Made by a program: the position numbers and the translations under genes
Notes under the pieces: generated by a model
Database searches by the model: none
What the model saw: only the letters and a program-made list of their open reading frames with translations
Told to the model about the DNA's origin: nothing
In this document: in pieces, positions 36,049 to 44,663 of the stretch
Position numbering within the stretch: the stretch's first letter is position 1
Layout of the letters: the number at the start of each line of letters is the position of its first letter
Source: Acidobacteria bacterium UBA2990
Lineage (GTDB): Bacteria > Acidobacteriota > Vicinamibacteria > Vicinamibacterales > UBA8438
Assembly: GCA_002347025.1 (NCBI GenBank)
Contig: DEAE01000024.1
Span: 239,340-303,339, forward strand
Length of the DNA: 64,000 bases
Direction of reading: 5' to 3'

Positions 36049-36957
36049 TCACGTTGGCGTTGTTTGATTGAATATGCTGTCGAAATTACCGGCCAAAATA
36101 GCTTTTCGTCCTGATGAATCAATCTTTAGCTCGTCCAAGATCCAGAGTTGGGTTTCCAAGATGGTTTTCTGCCAGCCACGAGGAAAGAAGGATGAATCGG
36201 TACCGAACAGTAATCGTTCAGGGCCGAGTGTTTCGATCGCTTGCCGAAAAACATCCAAGAGCTTGAGGCTTGGCAAATATTTGATCCAGCTGTTCGAGCT
36301 TGAAGTGTCGAGATAGATGTTAGGGCAAAGGTCTGCTGCCATTAGAGTTTCTCTGAGGAGTCCGGCACCGAAATGTGGAATCACTACCGGAAGTTTGGGG
36401 TGTCGAGAGGCAAGAGCTGCTACTGCTAGTGGGTCACCCGCTCTGAGGTCGACTGGTGTTGGGATTCCTAATTTTCGCCTGACTCCGATCGTGAGCATTC
36501 CACAGTGGACGAAAACTACAGCATTGGTTTCTTCTGCCATGGCAAACAATGGTTCCACCGCCTCGTGGCTGAGTTGATAACCATGCATTGCAGGAAAGAG
36601 ACATACAGAACAAAGTCCATCAGTCTCTAGTGCTCGTTTGACGCGTGTCAACGTGCCGGGAGTGGTAGGGTCAACCATGGTCATACCAACAAATCGACCA
36701 GGGTGTCGGCGAACGGCAGTGGCAACCGAAGCTTCATCGTCTGGGACGCTAGCCATGATTGCAGCACGAGTTATTCCGTGTTGGTCGAGTTCTTCGACCC
36801 ACCTGTCAGCTAGTGTTGCTGCCGGTCCAGGTGGCTCCCAACCTAGTCTCTCAGGAATCGAGATAGCGGGGTTGTCAGTTAGTGGTGGCGTCGTTTTTTG
36901 GCCGAGCACCTCGAAGAGGCGGGCGGAGAAGAAGTGGCAGTGCGCATCGTTTATCAT
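36049..36957 (-). CDS. Amidohydrolase-family (TIM-barrel) metal-dependent hydrolase
   Basis: About 302 aa. Metal-binding residues of the amidohydrolase_2 (ACMSD-like) group are visible: NDAHCHFF at the N terminus (HxH), AVVFVHCG, VVIPHFGAG and the late Asp in LLFGTDSSFFPRGW. Such enzymes include decarboxylases and lactonases acting on aromatic or sugar acids; the substrate is unknown. I chose ATG 36957, which puts the HxH motif at residues 5-7 as usual; an ATG at 36999 would add 14 residues. Confidence 0.8.
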   Translation of the reverse strand: MINDAHCHFFSARLFEVLGQKTTPPLTDNPAISIPERLGWEPPGPAATLADRWVEELDQHGITRAAIMASVPDDEASVATAVRRHPGRFVGMTMVDPTTPGTLTRVKRALETDGLCSVCLFPAMHGYQLSHEAVEPLFAMAEETNAVVFVHCGMLTIGVRRKLGIPTPVDLRAGDPLAVAALASRHPKLPVVIPHFGAGLLRETLMAADLCPNIYLDTSSSNSWIKYLPSLKLLDVFRQAIETLGPERLLFGTDSSFFPRGWQKTILETQLWILDELKIDSSGRKAILAGNFDSIFNQTTPT

Positions 36958-37103
36958 GTCTGAAGTTGTCCGAGAGTAAAGTCTCTTAATGTGCCCCATG
37001 CAGTATAATGGGCGCCTGCCCTGCTGGCGACTCGCGTTTAGCAGTCCTATCCGTACATGCAGAGTCTGATATGCAAACCCGAGGTTCCTAGGAGTTTGTC
37101 ACC

Positions 37104-37346
37104 ATGGCCCGCATCTCGAAGGTTGGTCGGAACGATCCCTGTCCCTGCGGCAGTGGAAAGAAGTTTAAGCAATGCTGTGAGCGGAAAAGTGGGACGCTTA
37201 GCTCGACCACATGGATCGCTATTGTCGGAGTGGCTCTAGTCACTCTGGCGGTGCTAGTGATGAGCTTTAGGACCGATACGGCGTCCACAAATGCCGCGTG
37301 TCCACCAGGACAAGTGTGGTCGGTCGACCATGGTCACTGCCACTAG
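37104..37346 (+). CDS. Small SEC-C zinc-motif membrane protein
   Basis: An 80-aa protein. Residues 1-27 carry a SEC-C motif (VGRNDPCPCGSGKKFKQCC) like the zinc-binding, SecB-docking tail of SecA. A single membrane span follows (about residues 35-54), then a short tail containing CPPGQVW and HGHCH at the very end, which could bind a metal. AGGAG lies about 11 bases before the ATG. The joining of SEC-C to a membrane span in so small a protein suggests a link to translocation or ribosomes at the membrane; this is speculation. Confidence 0.75.
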   Translation: MARISKVGRNDPCPCGSGKKFKQCCERKSGTLSSTTWIAIVGVALVTLAVLVMSFRTDTASTNAACPPGQVWSVDHGHCH

Positions 37347-37471
37347 GTCTGCTGGGGGAAGGCGGCCGCTAGACGATGTGCTTCTATCGGTTGCTTGGGG
37401 TCCCTTGTATCTCACTTGTTGCGTGAATCTCTGACCAGCGTCGTCTGGTAGGATTGTCGAGACAATACTGA

Positions 37472-38458
37472 ATGGATTACGTCCGCCTCGGTAGCACCGG
37501 TCTCAAGGTCTCGCGATTGTGTCTCGGCATGATGACCTACGGGTCTCCAAGTTGGCGGGATTGGGTATTGCCTGAGGAGGATGGGCGCCGCTGTATCGAA
37601 CAAGCGTTCCAGCACGGGATTAACTTTTTCGACACCGCGGATATGTACTCGCTTGGCGTGAGTGAGGAAATTCTTGGGCGGGCTGTCCGGGACTTGGCCA
37701 GTCGGGATCAGGTGGTCATTGCTACCAAGGCATATTTCCCTGTTGGTGAGGGACCTAATGACCGTGGGCTATCCCGAAAGCACCTTTTTGATGCTATTGA
37801 CAACTCCTTGCGGCGGCTCGGGACAGACCACGTTGACCTTTATCAGGTACATCGATACGACCCGTATACCCCACTTGAGGAGACGCTTGAAGCACTGGAT
37901 GACATTGTGCGGGCTGGGAAGGCTCGGTATTTGGGGGCGTCGAGCATGTATGCGTGGCAGTTTGCCAGGGCCCTCTACTTGGCTGAGCGGCACGGTTGGG
38001 CACGTTTCGTTACGATGCAGAACCATTACAACCTTGTGTATCGTGAGGAGGAGCGGGAGATGGTGCCGCTTTGCCAGGCTGAAGGTGTAGGTGTCATCCC
38101 ATGGAGTCCTCTGGCGCGCGGGTTCCTCGCTGGAACGCGGAAGCCCCAGTCAGAGGATTGGGGAACCACCGACCGTGCGAAGAGTGATGATTTTGCGAGG
38201 AAGCTCTATTTCGCGGGGTGTGATTTTCAGATCGTTGAGCGGGTGAAAAACCTAGCTAGCCGGCGATCAGTGGTCCCAGCTCAGATTGCGCTCGCCTGGT
38301 TGGTCAAGCAACCTGGAGTGACTGCACCGATTATTGGTGTATCCAGACCTGAGCAACTTGATCAATTGGTCGCGGCTTTGGAGATTAGGCTTGACGACGA
38401 TGAGTGTTTTGCCCTTGAGGAACTCTACACACCTCACCCGGTGCTCGGGCACATCTAG
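37472..38458 (+). CDS. Aldo/keto reductase
   Basis: NADPH-dependent oxidoreductase of 328 aa in the AKR superfamily, closest in pattern to the YajO/Tas and potassium-channel beta subunit group. The tetrad is complete: Asp and Tyr in FFDTADMYS, Lys in VIATKAYF, His in YQVHRYD. The nucleotide-binding end is PIIGVSRPEQLDQL. Substrate unknown. The start follows a 125-base gap after the SEC-C gene; the next gene (YkgJ-like) begins 97 bases downstream. Confidence 0.88.
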   Translation: MDYVRLGSTGLKVSRLCLGMMTYGSPSWRDWVLPEEDGRRCIEQAFQHGINFFDTADMYSLGVSEEILGRAVRDLASRDQVVIATKAYFPVGEGPNDRGLSRKHLFDAIDNSLRRLGTDHVDLYQVHRYDPYTPLEETLEALDDIVRAGKARYLGASSMYAWQFARALYLAERHGWARFVTMQNHYNLVYREEEREMVPLCQAEGVGVIPWSPLARGFLAGTRKPQSEDWGTTDRAKSDDFARKLYFAGCDFQIVERVKNLASRRSVVPAQIALAWLVKQPGVTAPIIGVSRPEQLDQLVAALEIRLDDDECFALEELYTPHPVLGHI

Positions 38459-38555
38459 CGTTTATGGCGCGAGAGGTTTTTGTTGGTACGAAGGGTTAGT
38501 GTCGATGCTGATCAACGGACGAGCGTATTATCTCTCGCGGAGGTAGGGTGGAGCA

Positions 38556-39167
38556 GTGTCTCTTGCTGTAGGTGACGGGCGCTTGATCGCTATTGTCGAC
38601 GCGGTGACAGGCCGAGCTGTGGGTGCCTCTGGACACCACTTGGTTTGTCAACCGGGTTGCTCTCCATGTTGTTTCGGACCGTTCGCGATAACTCAACTTG
38701 ATGCATGGCGGTTACAAGAAGGTCTCAGAGAGCTAGGGAAATGGAAATCGGCACAGGTGGCTGCGGTACGGCAAAGAGCTGGTGAGGCTGTGTCCGAACA
38801 GGCCGTGTGGTTTCCGCATGACCGAGTTGGCATTTTTCTGGATGAAACGGATGAATCTGGATTCCATTCGAGATTTTCAGGAGCTCCGTGTCCGGCGCTT
38901 GATCCAGAAACGGGTAGCTGTCTCCTGTATAGCTGGCGGCCGATTGTGTGTCGTACACATGGTCCTCCCCTTAGTCTCAGTGGCCAGAGTTATCCACCTT
39001 GTCCGTTGTGTTTTAGAGGTGCGACAACGGCAGAGCTTGAGAAAGCACGCGTTCAGTTGAATGTAGACGCGAGTGAAGAGGCTCTTACGAGAACCGCCGA
39101 GCGGAAAACTGGTCGACACGGGATGACAACCGTGGCTTTTGCCATTGCCGGTTTTTCGGACCGTTGA
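38556..39167 (+). CDS. YkgJ-family cysteine-cluster protein
   Basis: A 203-aa soluble protein of the CxxCxxCC zinc/iron-chelating family. It has CQPGCSPCC near residue 32, then CPALDPETGSCLLYSWRPIVCRTHGPP near residues 110-136 and CPLC further on. The Cys pattern fits a bound metal or Fe-S centre; the function of the family is unknown. The GTG start at 38556 has overlapping purine-rich ribosome sites (GGAGG, GGGTGGAG) just upstream. It converges on the DUF2147 gene with 19 bases between them. Confidence 0.78.
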   Translation: MSLAVGDGRLIAIVDAVTGRAVGASGHHLVCQPGCSPCCFGPFAITQLDAWRLQEGLRELGKWKSAQVAAVRQRAGEAVSEQAVWFPHDRVGIFLDETDESGFHSRFSGAPCPALDPETGSCLLYSWRPIVCRTHGPPLSLSGQSYPPCPLCFRGATTAELEKARVQLNVDASEEALTRTAERKTGRHGMTTVAFAIAGFSDR

Positions 39168-39186
39168 TTCCCTGTGATTGTGGCCC

Positions 39187-39675
39187 TTAATTACTGCAGG
39201 TACTTTCGCCGGGTGAAGCCTGGAGGATTCGGGACCATTGGACGGTTCGTCCCAACCATCGGAATCCTATCCAGCCACGCACATTTAGGATGCCTTCAGT
39301 GAGTTCTAGATCGGCTTTGTATTCCCTTCCATTGTCCGGGTTGTAAATACGTCCGTGTCTCCACCTGCCGTTGTCGAACTCAAAGTTTCGGATAAAGAAC
39401 CTACCCACTAAGGGTTGCTGTCGGCGGGACGGATCAGGGTTTTTCAAATCCAGACCACCATGGGGTGGCTCGTGCAGAAACCGCACAAATCTACCGAAAA
39501 TTTCACCGCCCTTCTTGCAGAGCTCCACATGTGCTTCATTGTTTTCAGTGGCCCAGATACCGGTGATATGTCTGGTGGGTTGTTGACTTCGGGACGCTAA
39601 CGTCATAGGAGTGGACACCAATACACTCAGACAGGCAATTAACAGGAGCGAAAGTTTTAACACGCTCCGATTCAA
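39187..39675 (-). CDS. DUF2147-family exported protein
   Basis: A 162-aa protein with a signal peptide (about residues 1-28) and a single DUF2147 domain: GIWATENNEAHVELCKKGGEIFGRFV near the N terminus and the end GILNVRGWIGFRWLGRTVQW. The family is periplasmic, beta-rich and of unknown function. The start is a TTG at 39675; a GTG four codons downstream is an alternative. It is transcribed after the MFS transporter gene on the same strand with a gap of about 120 bases. Confidence 0.75.
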   Translation of the reverse strand: MNRSVLKLSLLLIACLSVLVSTPMTLASRSQQPTRHITGIWATENNEAHVELCKKGGEIFGRFVRFLHEPPHGGLDLKNPDPSRRQQPLVGRFFIRNFEFDNGRWRHGRIYNPDNGREYKADLELTEGILNVRGWIGFRWLGRTVQWSRILQASPGESTCSN

Positions 39676-39797
39676 ACATTTTTGTCCGACTGTCTCAACC
39701 GTTGTGGTGACTGGCGCTTTCTACTTGGCTGCCAACTCTGACTTCCAGCCTAGGATATCCAACATCTATGAGCGGCTGTACATGTACCGCGAAACCG

Positions 39798-41069
39798 CTA
39801 TTGCGGCGCTCTTCTCGAGAGGGTTTCAGCAACGCAGCAAAGTAGAATCAAGCCACCGGTTAGTCCGACAAGTGCGGAAAGTTCTAGGGCGACAATCAGT
39901 GAGGTCGACAGTGATGTCAAAAGCGGCCCTGCTAGTGCGCCTAGGTCGCCGACGAACCGCCAGACGCCTAGAAATTGACTTCGCTCATGCTTGGGGGCGA
40001 GGTCTGCCCCCATGGTGAGGATGATGCCGCTGCCGAAGCCGTTGCCAATTCCGGCGATGATGCCAGCCAGGAGATACGGTAGCATCGAGCTGGTTAGTGG
40101 TAGTAGTCCCAGTGCGATTGATAGAAAGCCAATGCAGCTCACTCCAGCAACCTTGCGACCCCAATGGTCCATGATGTAACCAGCTAGTGGAAACATAGCC
40201 ATGTCGACTGCCGCTGCAGTGCTAACTATGAGGCCGATAGTTTCGGCATCTAGATCGATATTTGTGCCCCAGAGCACCATTAACAGGTTTCGTTGCTCTC
40301 GGACTAGTTGTAAAGCAAATACGAATGTGCCGGCAGTGGCGAAGAGGGTCCGATAGTGGCCAATGATGCCCGGGATTAGTGTGAAGAGGCTGTATGCGGG
40401 TCGCCGGCCTGCAGGAGGTGGGTCGAAGCCTTGTAAGGGGGAAGGTGTTCTAACATCGACGGGATGTTGGTCTAGTGTCGAAGACGTAAAACACCAGACC
40501 AGAGCTGCCGTTACCAGAGCGGTGAGCGAGATTGCAGCAAACACGGTGGAATAGCCCGCGTTGTCTACACCTAGTCCACCCAGTAAAGGTCCGACGAACA
40601 TCCCAAGGCGCTGTAGCCCTGCGAGTGTAGCAAGGGCTGTGCCTCTTCTGTGGTTCGGTAGCTGTCCGGTGATGTAGGCCAATCTAGCCAACAGCCAGGT
40701 GCCCATTCCGGCACCGAAAACCAGTGTGCTTATGGCTATGATCCAGCTTGATGTGGAGATAGAGATGATGAATGCGCTAAGGCCCATCATAACGTTGGCG
40801 ACAGCCATACTGGGTCGGTGTCCGTATTGGGAGATGGCGAGGCTCGCTGGGACATTGACTAAAACGCTCCCAAGGCTGCGCATCGCGAACACAAAGGCCG
40901 CTTCTGCTACCCCGGAACCAAGGTCGAGTATGTAGAGCGGCAGAACTATGAGCAGTGCCATCTGGGCAACTGCCATTAGCATTGATGGCAGATAGATAGG
41001 AATGATCAGGCGTCGAAGAGAAGCATTGGGATTGTTAATGGGGCTGGACTGGTCTTGGGAGAGTGTCAT
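39798..41069 (-). CDS. MFS transporter
   Basis: A 423-aa membrane protein with about 12 hydrophobic spans and a long central loop (near residues 190-230). Family signs are the loop between spans 2 and 3 (SQYGHRPSMAVANVMMG) and the matching second-half loop (GYIMDHWGRKVAGVSCIG). It resembles drug or metabolite exporters, but the substrate cannot be read from sequence. The ATG lacks a strong ribosome site. Confidence 0.82.
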   Translation of the reverse strand: MTLSQDQSSPINNPNASLRRLIIPIYLPSMLMAVAQMALLIVLPLYILDLGSGVAEAAFVFAMRSLGSVLVNVPASLAISQYGHRPSMAVANVMMGLSAFIISISTSSWIIAISTLVFGAGMGTWLLARLAYITGQLPNHRRGTALATLAGLQRLGMFVGPLLGGLGVDNAGYSTVFAAISLTALVTAALVWCFTSSTLDQHPVDVRTPSPLQGFDPPPAGRRPAYSLFTLIPGIIGHYRTLFATAGTFVFALQLVREQRNLLMVLWGTNIDLDAETIGLIVSTAAAVDMAMFPLAGYIMDHWGRKVAGVSCIGFLSIALGLLPLTSSMLPYLLAGIIAGIGNGFGSGIILTMGADLAPKHERSQFLGVWRFVGDLGALAGPLLTSLSTSLIVALELSALVGLTGGLILLCCVAETLSRRAPQ

Positions 41070-41411
41070 GAGGCGGTTTGGCCTGTACTGGCTGGCAACC
41101 CCGAGCGGGTGGGTGTTGTTGCTGGGGGAGCGAAACGATGGATCTAGTCGAATGATTTAGGGTGGTGAATCTATGTCGCCTAGATGCAGATGGAGCTGCT
41201 TTCTCATCGATTGATGTCCGAAGATCTTAAAAGATTCAGGCACATTCTATATTTTGATATCTAGCTTGGCTTGCCTCACTTGGAAAAGTTCTTCGCAGGA
41301 GGAACGTGGGTGGCGTTGTGGTCTTGCTCGTGGGCAGGGTTTCGATAGCTTTCTTTAGTCAGCCCTCCAGCCCTCCAAACGCGGTGGCAACTCCGTGACC
41401 GGGTACCCTCA
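41070..41411. other. 342-base gap
   Basis: Lies between the MFS gene 5' end and the cupin gene 3' end, both minus strand. It should carry the MFS promoter. A direct duplication AGCCCTCC-AGCCCTCC near 41360 is the only repeat seen; no ORF or RNA gene is supported. Confidence 0.35.
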
Positions 41412-41741
41412 CTATGGCGCTGGGGCTAGGATCGCAACCACAAGTAGTCGTCCGGTGCCAATGTTACGAATGCCGTGTGCTGTGCCTTCTGGGGCCACGA
41501 GCATCATTCCAGCCTGCATTGGCTGGGTTTCGCCTTTTCCAAGCAGAAACAGCCCTTGGCCTTCGACGACGTGGTAGACCTTATCCATTCCTTCATGCTC
41601 GTGGACAGCATGTTCTTGGCCAGGTTCAAAGGCATTGAGCCCCACTAGGATACGTTCGGAACGGAAAATAGTGGTCTTGCCCATCTTGTCAGGGGTATAA
41701 GTGGCGTGGTTTCTAGGGTCAAACGGGTTTGGGTGTTTCAT
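41412..41741 (-). CDS. Cupin-domain protein
   Basis: A single-domain cupin of 109 aa. The first metal motif is EHAVHEHEGMDKVYHVVEGQG (near residues 43-63) and the second is APEGTAHGIRN (near residue 85). Such small cupins can be isomerases, dioxygenases or sensors; nothing here fixes the substrate. It reads toward the MFS gene, 140 bases after the peroxiredoxin gene on the same strand. Confidence 0.8.
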   Translation of the reverse strand: MKHPNPFDPRNHATYTPDKMGKTTIFRSERILVGLNAFEPGQEHAVHEHEGMDKVYHVVEGQGLFLLGKGETQPMQAGMMLVAPEGTAHGIRNIGTGRLLVVAILAPAP

Positions 41742-41881
41742 GGAGGGGCTCCGGATTCAGCGGCAAGACATCTCTATCGGTGAGGTGCTATCGTTGCCTG
41801 TGTATATCGTCTCATTTCATGATTGTCTGTAACCATTTCAGCCACGGGTAACAGCGCTTATCAACTTATTAGCTGTTGGTT

Positions 41882-42379
41882 CTAGGAGGATGACCTGTCG
41901 GTCATTCCGGCGCGTGCTTGTTGGCGGTGGATGGCTTCGCGGGCTTTGCGGATGTGCCCGATGATACCGAACTGACTCGTATGAGTGAATTGGATAACAC
42001 CACTGGGGTCGAGCACAAAGGTGGCTCTAGCTCGAAGTAGTCCGAGAGTTTTCTTGAGTCCTAAGGCCTGGGCAAGTGATTCTCGTTCGTCGGTCAGTAG
42101 ATTGAATGGAAGACGGTGTTTTTTGCGGAAAGCGGCATGAGACCGAGCGTCGTCGGTGGAGATGCCGTAGATGGTTGCCCCGGCACGTTCGAAGCTATTG
42201 TGGTGGTCTCGAAAGGCACAGGATTCAAGGGTGCAGCCGAACGAATGGTCTTTGGGATAGAAGAACAGGACGGTCCAATGACCGAGGAGTGCTGTGTTGT
42301 CGACGATATTGTCCTCGTCATCTAGCATAGAGAATGCCGGTAATTTTTTTCCGATTAGGGGCCCGTGTGTGTCTGGCAT
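41882..42379 (-). CDS. bcp: Peroxiredoxin of the PrxQ/BCP type
   Basis: Thiol peroxidase of 165 aa that reduces hydrogen peroxide and organic peroxides with thioredoxin. The active site is FFYPKDHSFGCTLESCAFRD: peroxidatic Cys followed five residues later by the resolving Cys, the PrxQ (BCP) pattern. FFYPKD and DARSHAAFRKKHRLPFNLLTD also match. A Ser replaces the usual Thr in the PxxxTxxC motif (DHSFGC), a common variant. Cytoplasmic. Confidence 0.88.
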   Translation of the reverse strand: MPDTHGPLIGKKLPAFSMLDDEDNIVDNTALLGHWTVLFFYPKDHSFGCTLESCAFRDHHNSFERAGATIYGISTDDARSHAAFRKKHRLPFNLLTDERESLAQALGLKKTLGLLRARATFVLDPSGVIQFTHTSQFGIIGHIRKAREAIHRQQARAGMTDRSSS

Positions 42380-42777
42380 CGATGTTTTCTGCTCTGTCCA
42401 AAGTAGCGTTGCGAGGTGAACTTAGGTAGTGATCAATTGCGCATGTGGACGCTGGTGATTTATTGCGCCGGGTTGGTCACAATGACTTAGATAATCGATC
42501 CACCGGAAAGGTGTTGCTGGCTTGATATGTTCCATCGGTGGCGTCTTCATTCGAGCTGTTACCGAAAAATAAGCTGACTCCCCCGTATTTTCGCAGTCAT
42601 ATAGGCGGGTGCTCTTGGTTCCAATGCTGCCGGTCAGGAGCCCTTACGGGGCTTTTGTGGTCAAATAGGTATAAACCTGGCTGGCCCTGCCATTGTAACC
42701 AGTGGGATTCTGCTGGTGAAGAGCCATCTGTGGGTCATTCAGCATCTGAGAGACTTGAAGTCAGTGAGGCAGAAACG
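42380..42777. other. 398-base gap
   Basis: Divergent region between bcp (-) and a secreted-protein gene (+). Contains one hairpin followed by T's, AGCCC-TTACG-GGGCTTTT (42639-42656), which could terminate or attenuate a plus-strand leader. No other gene is seen. Confidence 0.35.
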
Positions 42778-43152
42778 ATGATGTGGAGATCACTAGTTAG
42801 CGTTGTGACGGTTTGGCTTGTTGTTGGAGTTTCCTTGCTGCAGGCCCAATCCGGGGTGAGCGGGAATTGGGAGATGCGGCTCGACACCCAGACGGGTGTT
42901 ACGACGTGGCAGGCCCGGTTCGAACAGAATGGAGATCGGTTGGGTGGTGAAATCGACCTTGGCGATAACGAGGTGTTGTCGGTGGACGGGACCGTTGAAG
43001 GTTCGGTACTTAAGTTCGTTATCGTCGTGCCAGATCTTGATGGAGACCAGCCTATTAATTTCGAAGGTGAGGTTGTGGGCGACGTGATCCAAGGTGCTGA
43101 GGGAAGCTTCAGTTGGTATGGTACGGGGGCTTGGGAAGCGTCTCGTGAGTAG
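42778..43152 (+). CDS. Small exported beta-rich protein, unknown function
   Basis: A 124-aa protein with a signal peptide (about residues 1-26, ending LLQAQ). The mature part is predicted beta-strand-rich: SGNWEMRLDTQTGVTTWQARFEQNGDRLGGEIDL in part, then VDGTVEGSVLKFVIVV. The pattern resembles small lipocalin-like secreted proteins in Acidobacteriota, but I do not recognise a named family. The ATG at 42778 has GAGG eight bases upstream; a frame opening at 42538 has no such support. It precedes the mxa-like operon by about 395 bases. Confidence 0.6.
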   Translation: MMWRSLVSVVTVWLVVGVSLLQAQSGVSGNWEMRLDTQTGVTTWQARFEQNGDRLGGEIDLGDNEVLSVDGTVEGSVLKFVIVVPDLDGDQPINFEGEVVGDVIQGAEGSFSWYGTGAWEASRE

Positions 43153-43547
43153 GGCGACTGTCTAGGTGGGAGTTGGGTTCTCTGGCCAGCCGTGTCGGTT
43201 GCTGTGATGAGGGGACCCCTCCACGACCCATGGTGTTAGACATGGAGAATATCCTACATAGGGCCAACGAAACCCAATACAGGAGCTCCGGGCAAAGTCT
43301 GGAGATGGCCGACTTCGGACATCGATGTCGGGTCGGCAATTAGTTGCTGCTGAGAATGCGAAGTTCAACTTTGCAACTTGACGGAGTGTCGTCGTGCGGA
43401 CACACTAGGGGCCCAGTCGGTGACTACGGTTCCTCAGGCGGAGTGATCAAAGTTGTTTGCTGGATTACGGCGGCCTAGGGTCGCATGAATGAGTAACTGG
43501 CCGCTCGCGGCCTTTGCTCTGCGTAGAGAAGGGAGCAAGAGAGATCA
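43153..43547. other. 395-base region upstream of the mxaR-like gene
   Basis: Probably holds the promoter of the mxa-like operon. It carries several symmetric sites: GAGGGG-A-CCCCTC (43209-43221), the compound dyad at 43308-43337 and AAGTT-C-AACTT (43361-43371). No protein gene is supported. Confidence 0.45.
43308..43337. promoter_or_regulatory. Compound palindrome upstream of the mxa-like operon
   Basis: GCCGAC-TTCG-GACATC|GATGTC-GG-GTCGGC. The inner 12 bases (43318-43329) are a perfect palindrome and the outer 6-base arms also match. No T-run follows, so an operator or leader hairpin is more likely than a terminator. It lies about 210 bases before the mxaR-like start. Confidence 0.4.
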
Positions 43548-44663
43548 ATGGCCGTCCAACCCAATCCTGATGTTGACTTCGATCGGGCCAACGAAGTGGT
43601 CCAACGTTTCCAGAAGGAGTCGACGAAGTGGCTCTATGGTCTCGACGACGCAGCTCGCATCCTATCGTGGGCGTTCTTCACGTTGCTGCCCTACACAGAC
43701 AAGCTAAGTCAGAGCAAGTTGTTGCGTCAGCCTCACGTTATGTTCAGGGGGCCGACTGGGACAGGCAAGACTGACCTCGTTAGCGCCTGCGCTATGGCGA
43801 TAGACGCGAAATTCGAACGGATTCAGGGTCTTCCCACTTACATGCCTGAGGATATTCTTGGCTATGAGACGATTGTTGAAGAGACCGATGGGTCTCGGAA
43901 ATTGGTTTTTAAGCCAGGGAAGTTGATGGCCCATATCGTACTGATTGACGAGGACAACAGGTTGTCCGGCAAGACTAAAGCTGCTGTGCTTGAGGGGATG
44001 GAGGAAAGTTCGGCCACGCTAAGTTCAGATTACGGCAATCTTGCTGAAGGCAAAATGTTGCCGTTGTTTCCGCTATCTGGTGATTTTAACGACATTGATG
44101 GGCCTCGCTTCTTTATGGTGATTTGTACCGAAAATATATTCGGTGAGGAAGAGGGGACCTTCGCTAATCCAGTGGCGCAGCTCGACCGCACGACGCTTTC
44201 CATCAACATGATGGACCCGGAGAGTGAGGAGGATGAATACAAAATCACGGCGGGTAATGTCGTTGGACGCAAGGTTGAAAAACTGACGGACCTCCACGAG
44301 GTGCTCGAGATTGCACAATACATCTTCGACAATGTGAAGATGTCCGAATATGGGCAGCAGTATAAGGTGCGACTCATCCGCAATACTCGTCCGCATAGGG
44401 TCATGGGACGGGCGGCGCGAAACGTCAAAGAGTACATCAGAGTTGGGATCTCACCTCGCGTCCATTTTCATCTTGAGGCGGTTGCTCGAACGTTCGCTTT
44501 CTTCAACGGTGACCTATCGGTGACCCCAGATCACATCAAGGCTGTGGCTGGTCCAGTGCTAGCACACCGCCTCGTGCTTCGAGAAGGGATGGAATTCTCG
44601 GTTGATAAGGACGAGTTGCTCAAGAAGATTGTGGACGATATGGAGGTTCCACCGTGGAAGTAG
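43548..44663 (+). CDS. mxaR: MoxR-family AAA ATPase (MxaR-like)
   Basis: A 371-aa AAA+ ATPase. Walker A is GPTGTGKTDL near residue 70, Walker B is IVLIDEDNR with the acidic pair near residue 128, and sensor/pore pieces include FMVICTENIFGEEEGTFANPVAQLDRT. MoxR ATPases act with VWA proteins as chaperones that insert metals or remodel targets. The gene starts a six-gene set matching mxaR-S-A-C-K-L of methylotrophs, where the products are needed to load calcium into PQQ methanol dehydrogenase. The protein is longer than generic MoxR (about 320 aa). A purine-rich GGGAGCAAGAGAG ribosome site precedes the ATG. Confidence 0.85.
   Translation: MAVQPNPDVDFDRANEVVQRFQKESTKWLYGLDDAARILSWAFFTLLPYTDKLSQSKLLRQPHVMFRGPTGTGKTDLVSACAMAIDAKFERIQGLPTYMPEDILGYETIVEETDGSRKLVFKPGKLMAHIVLIDEDNRLSGKTKAAVLEGMEESSATLSSDYGNLAEGKMLPLFPLSGDFNDIDGPRFFMVICTENIFGEEEGTFANPVAQLDRTTLSINMMDPESEEDEYKITAGNVVGRKVEKLTDLHEVLEIAQYIFDNVKMSEYGQQYKVRLIRNTRPHRVMGRAARNVKEYIRVGISPRVHFHLEAVARTFAFFNGDLSVTPDHIKAVAGPVLAHRLVLREGMEFSVDKDELLKKIVDDMEVPPWK

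Noticed and set aside
42639..42656. Hairpin AGCCC-TTACG-GGGCT with T-run as a firm terminator
   Set aside because: No plus-strand gene lies upstream for it to end; the stem is only 5 bp, so it is mentioned only in the gap entry.
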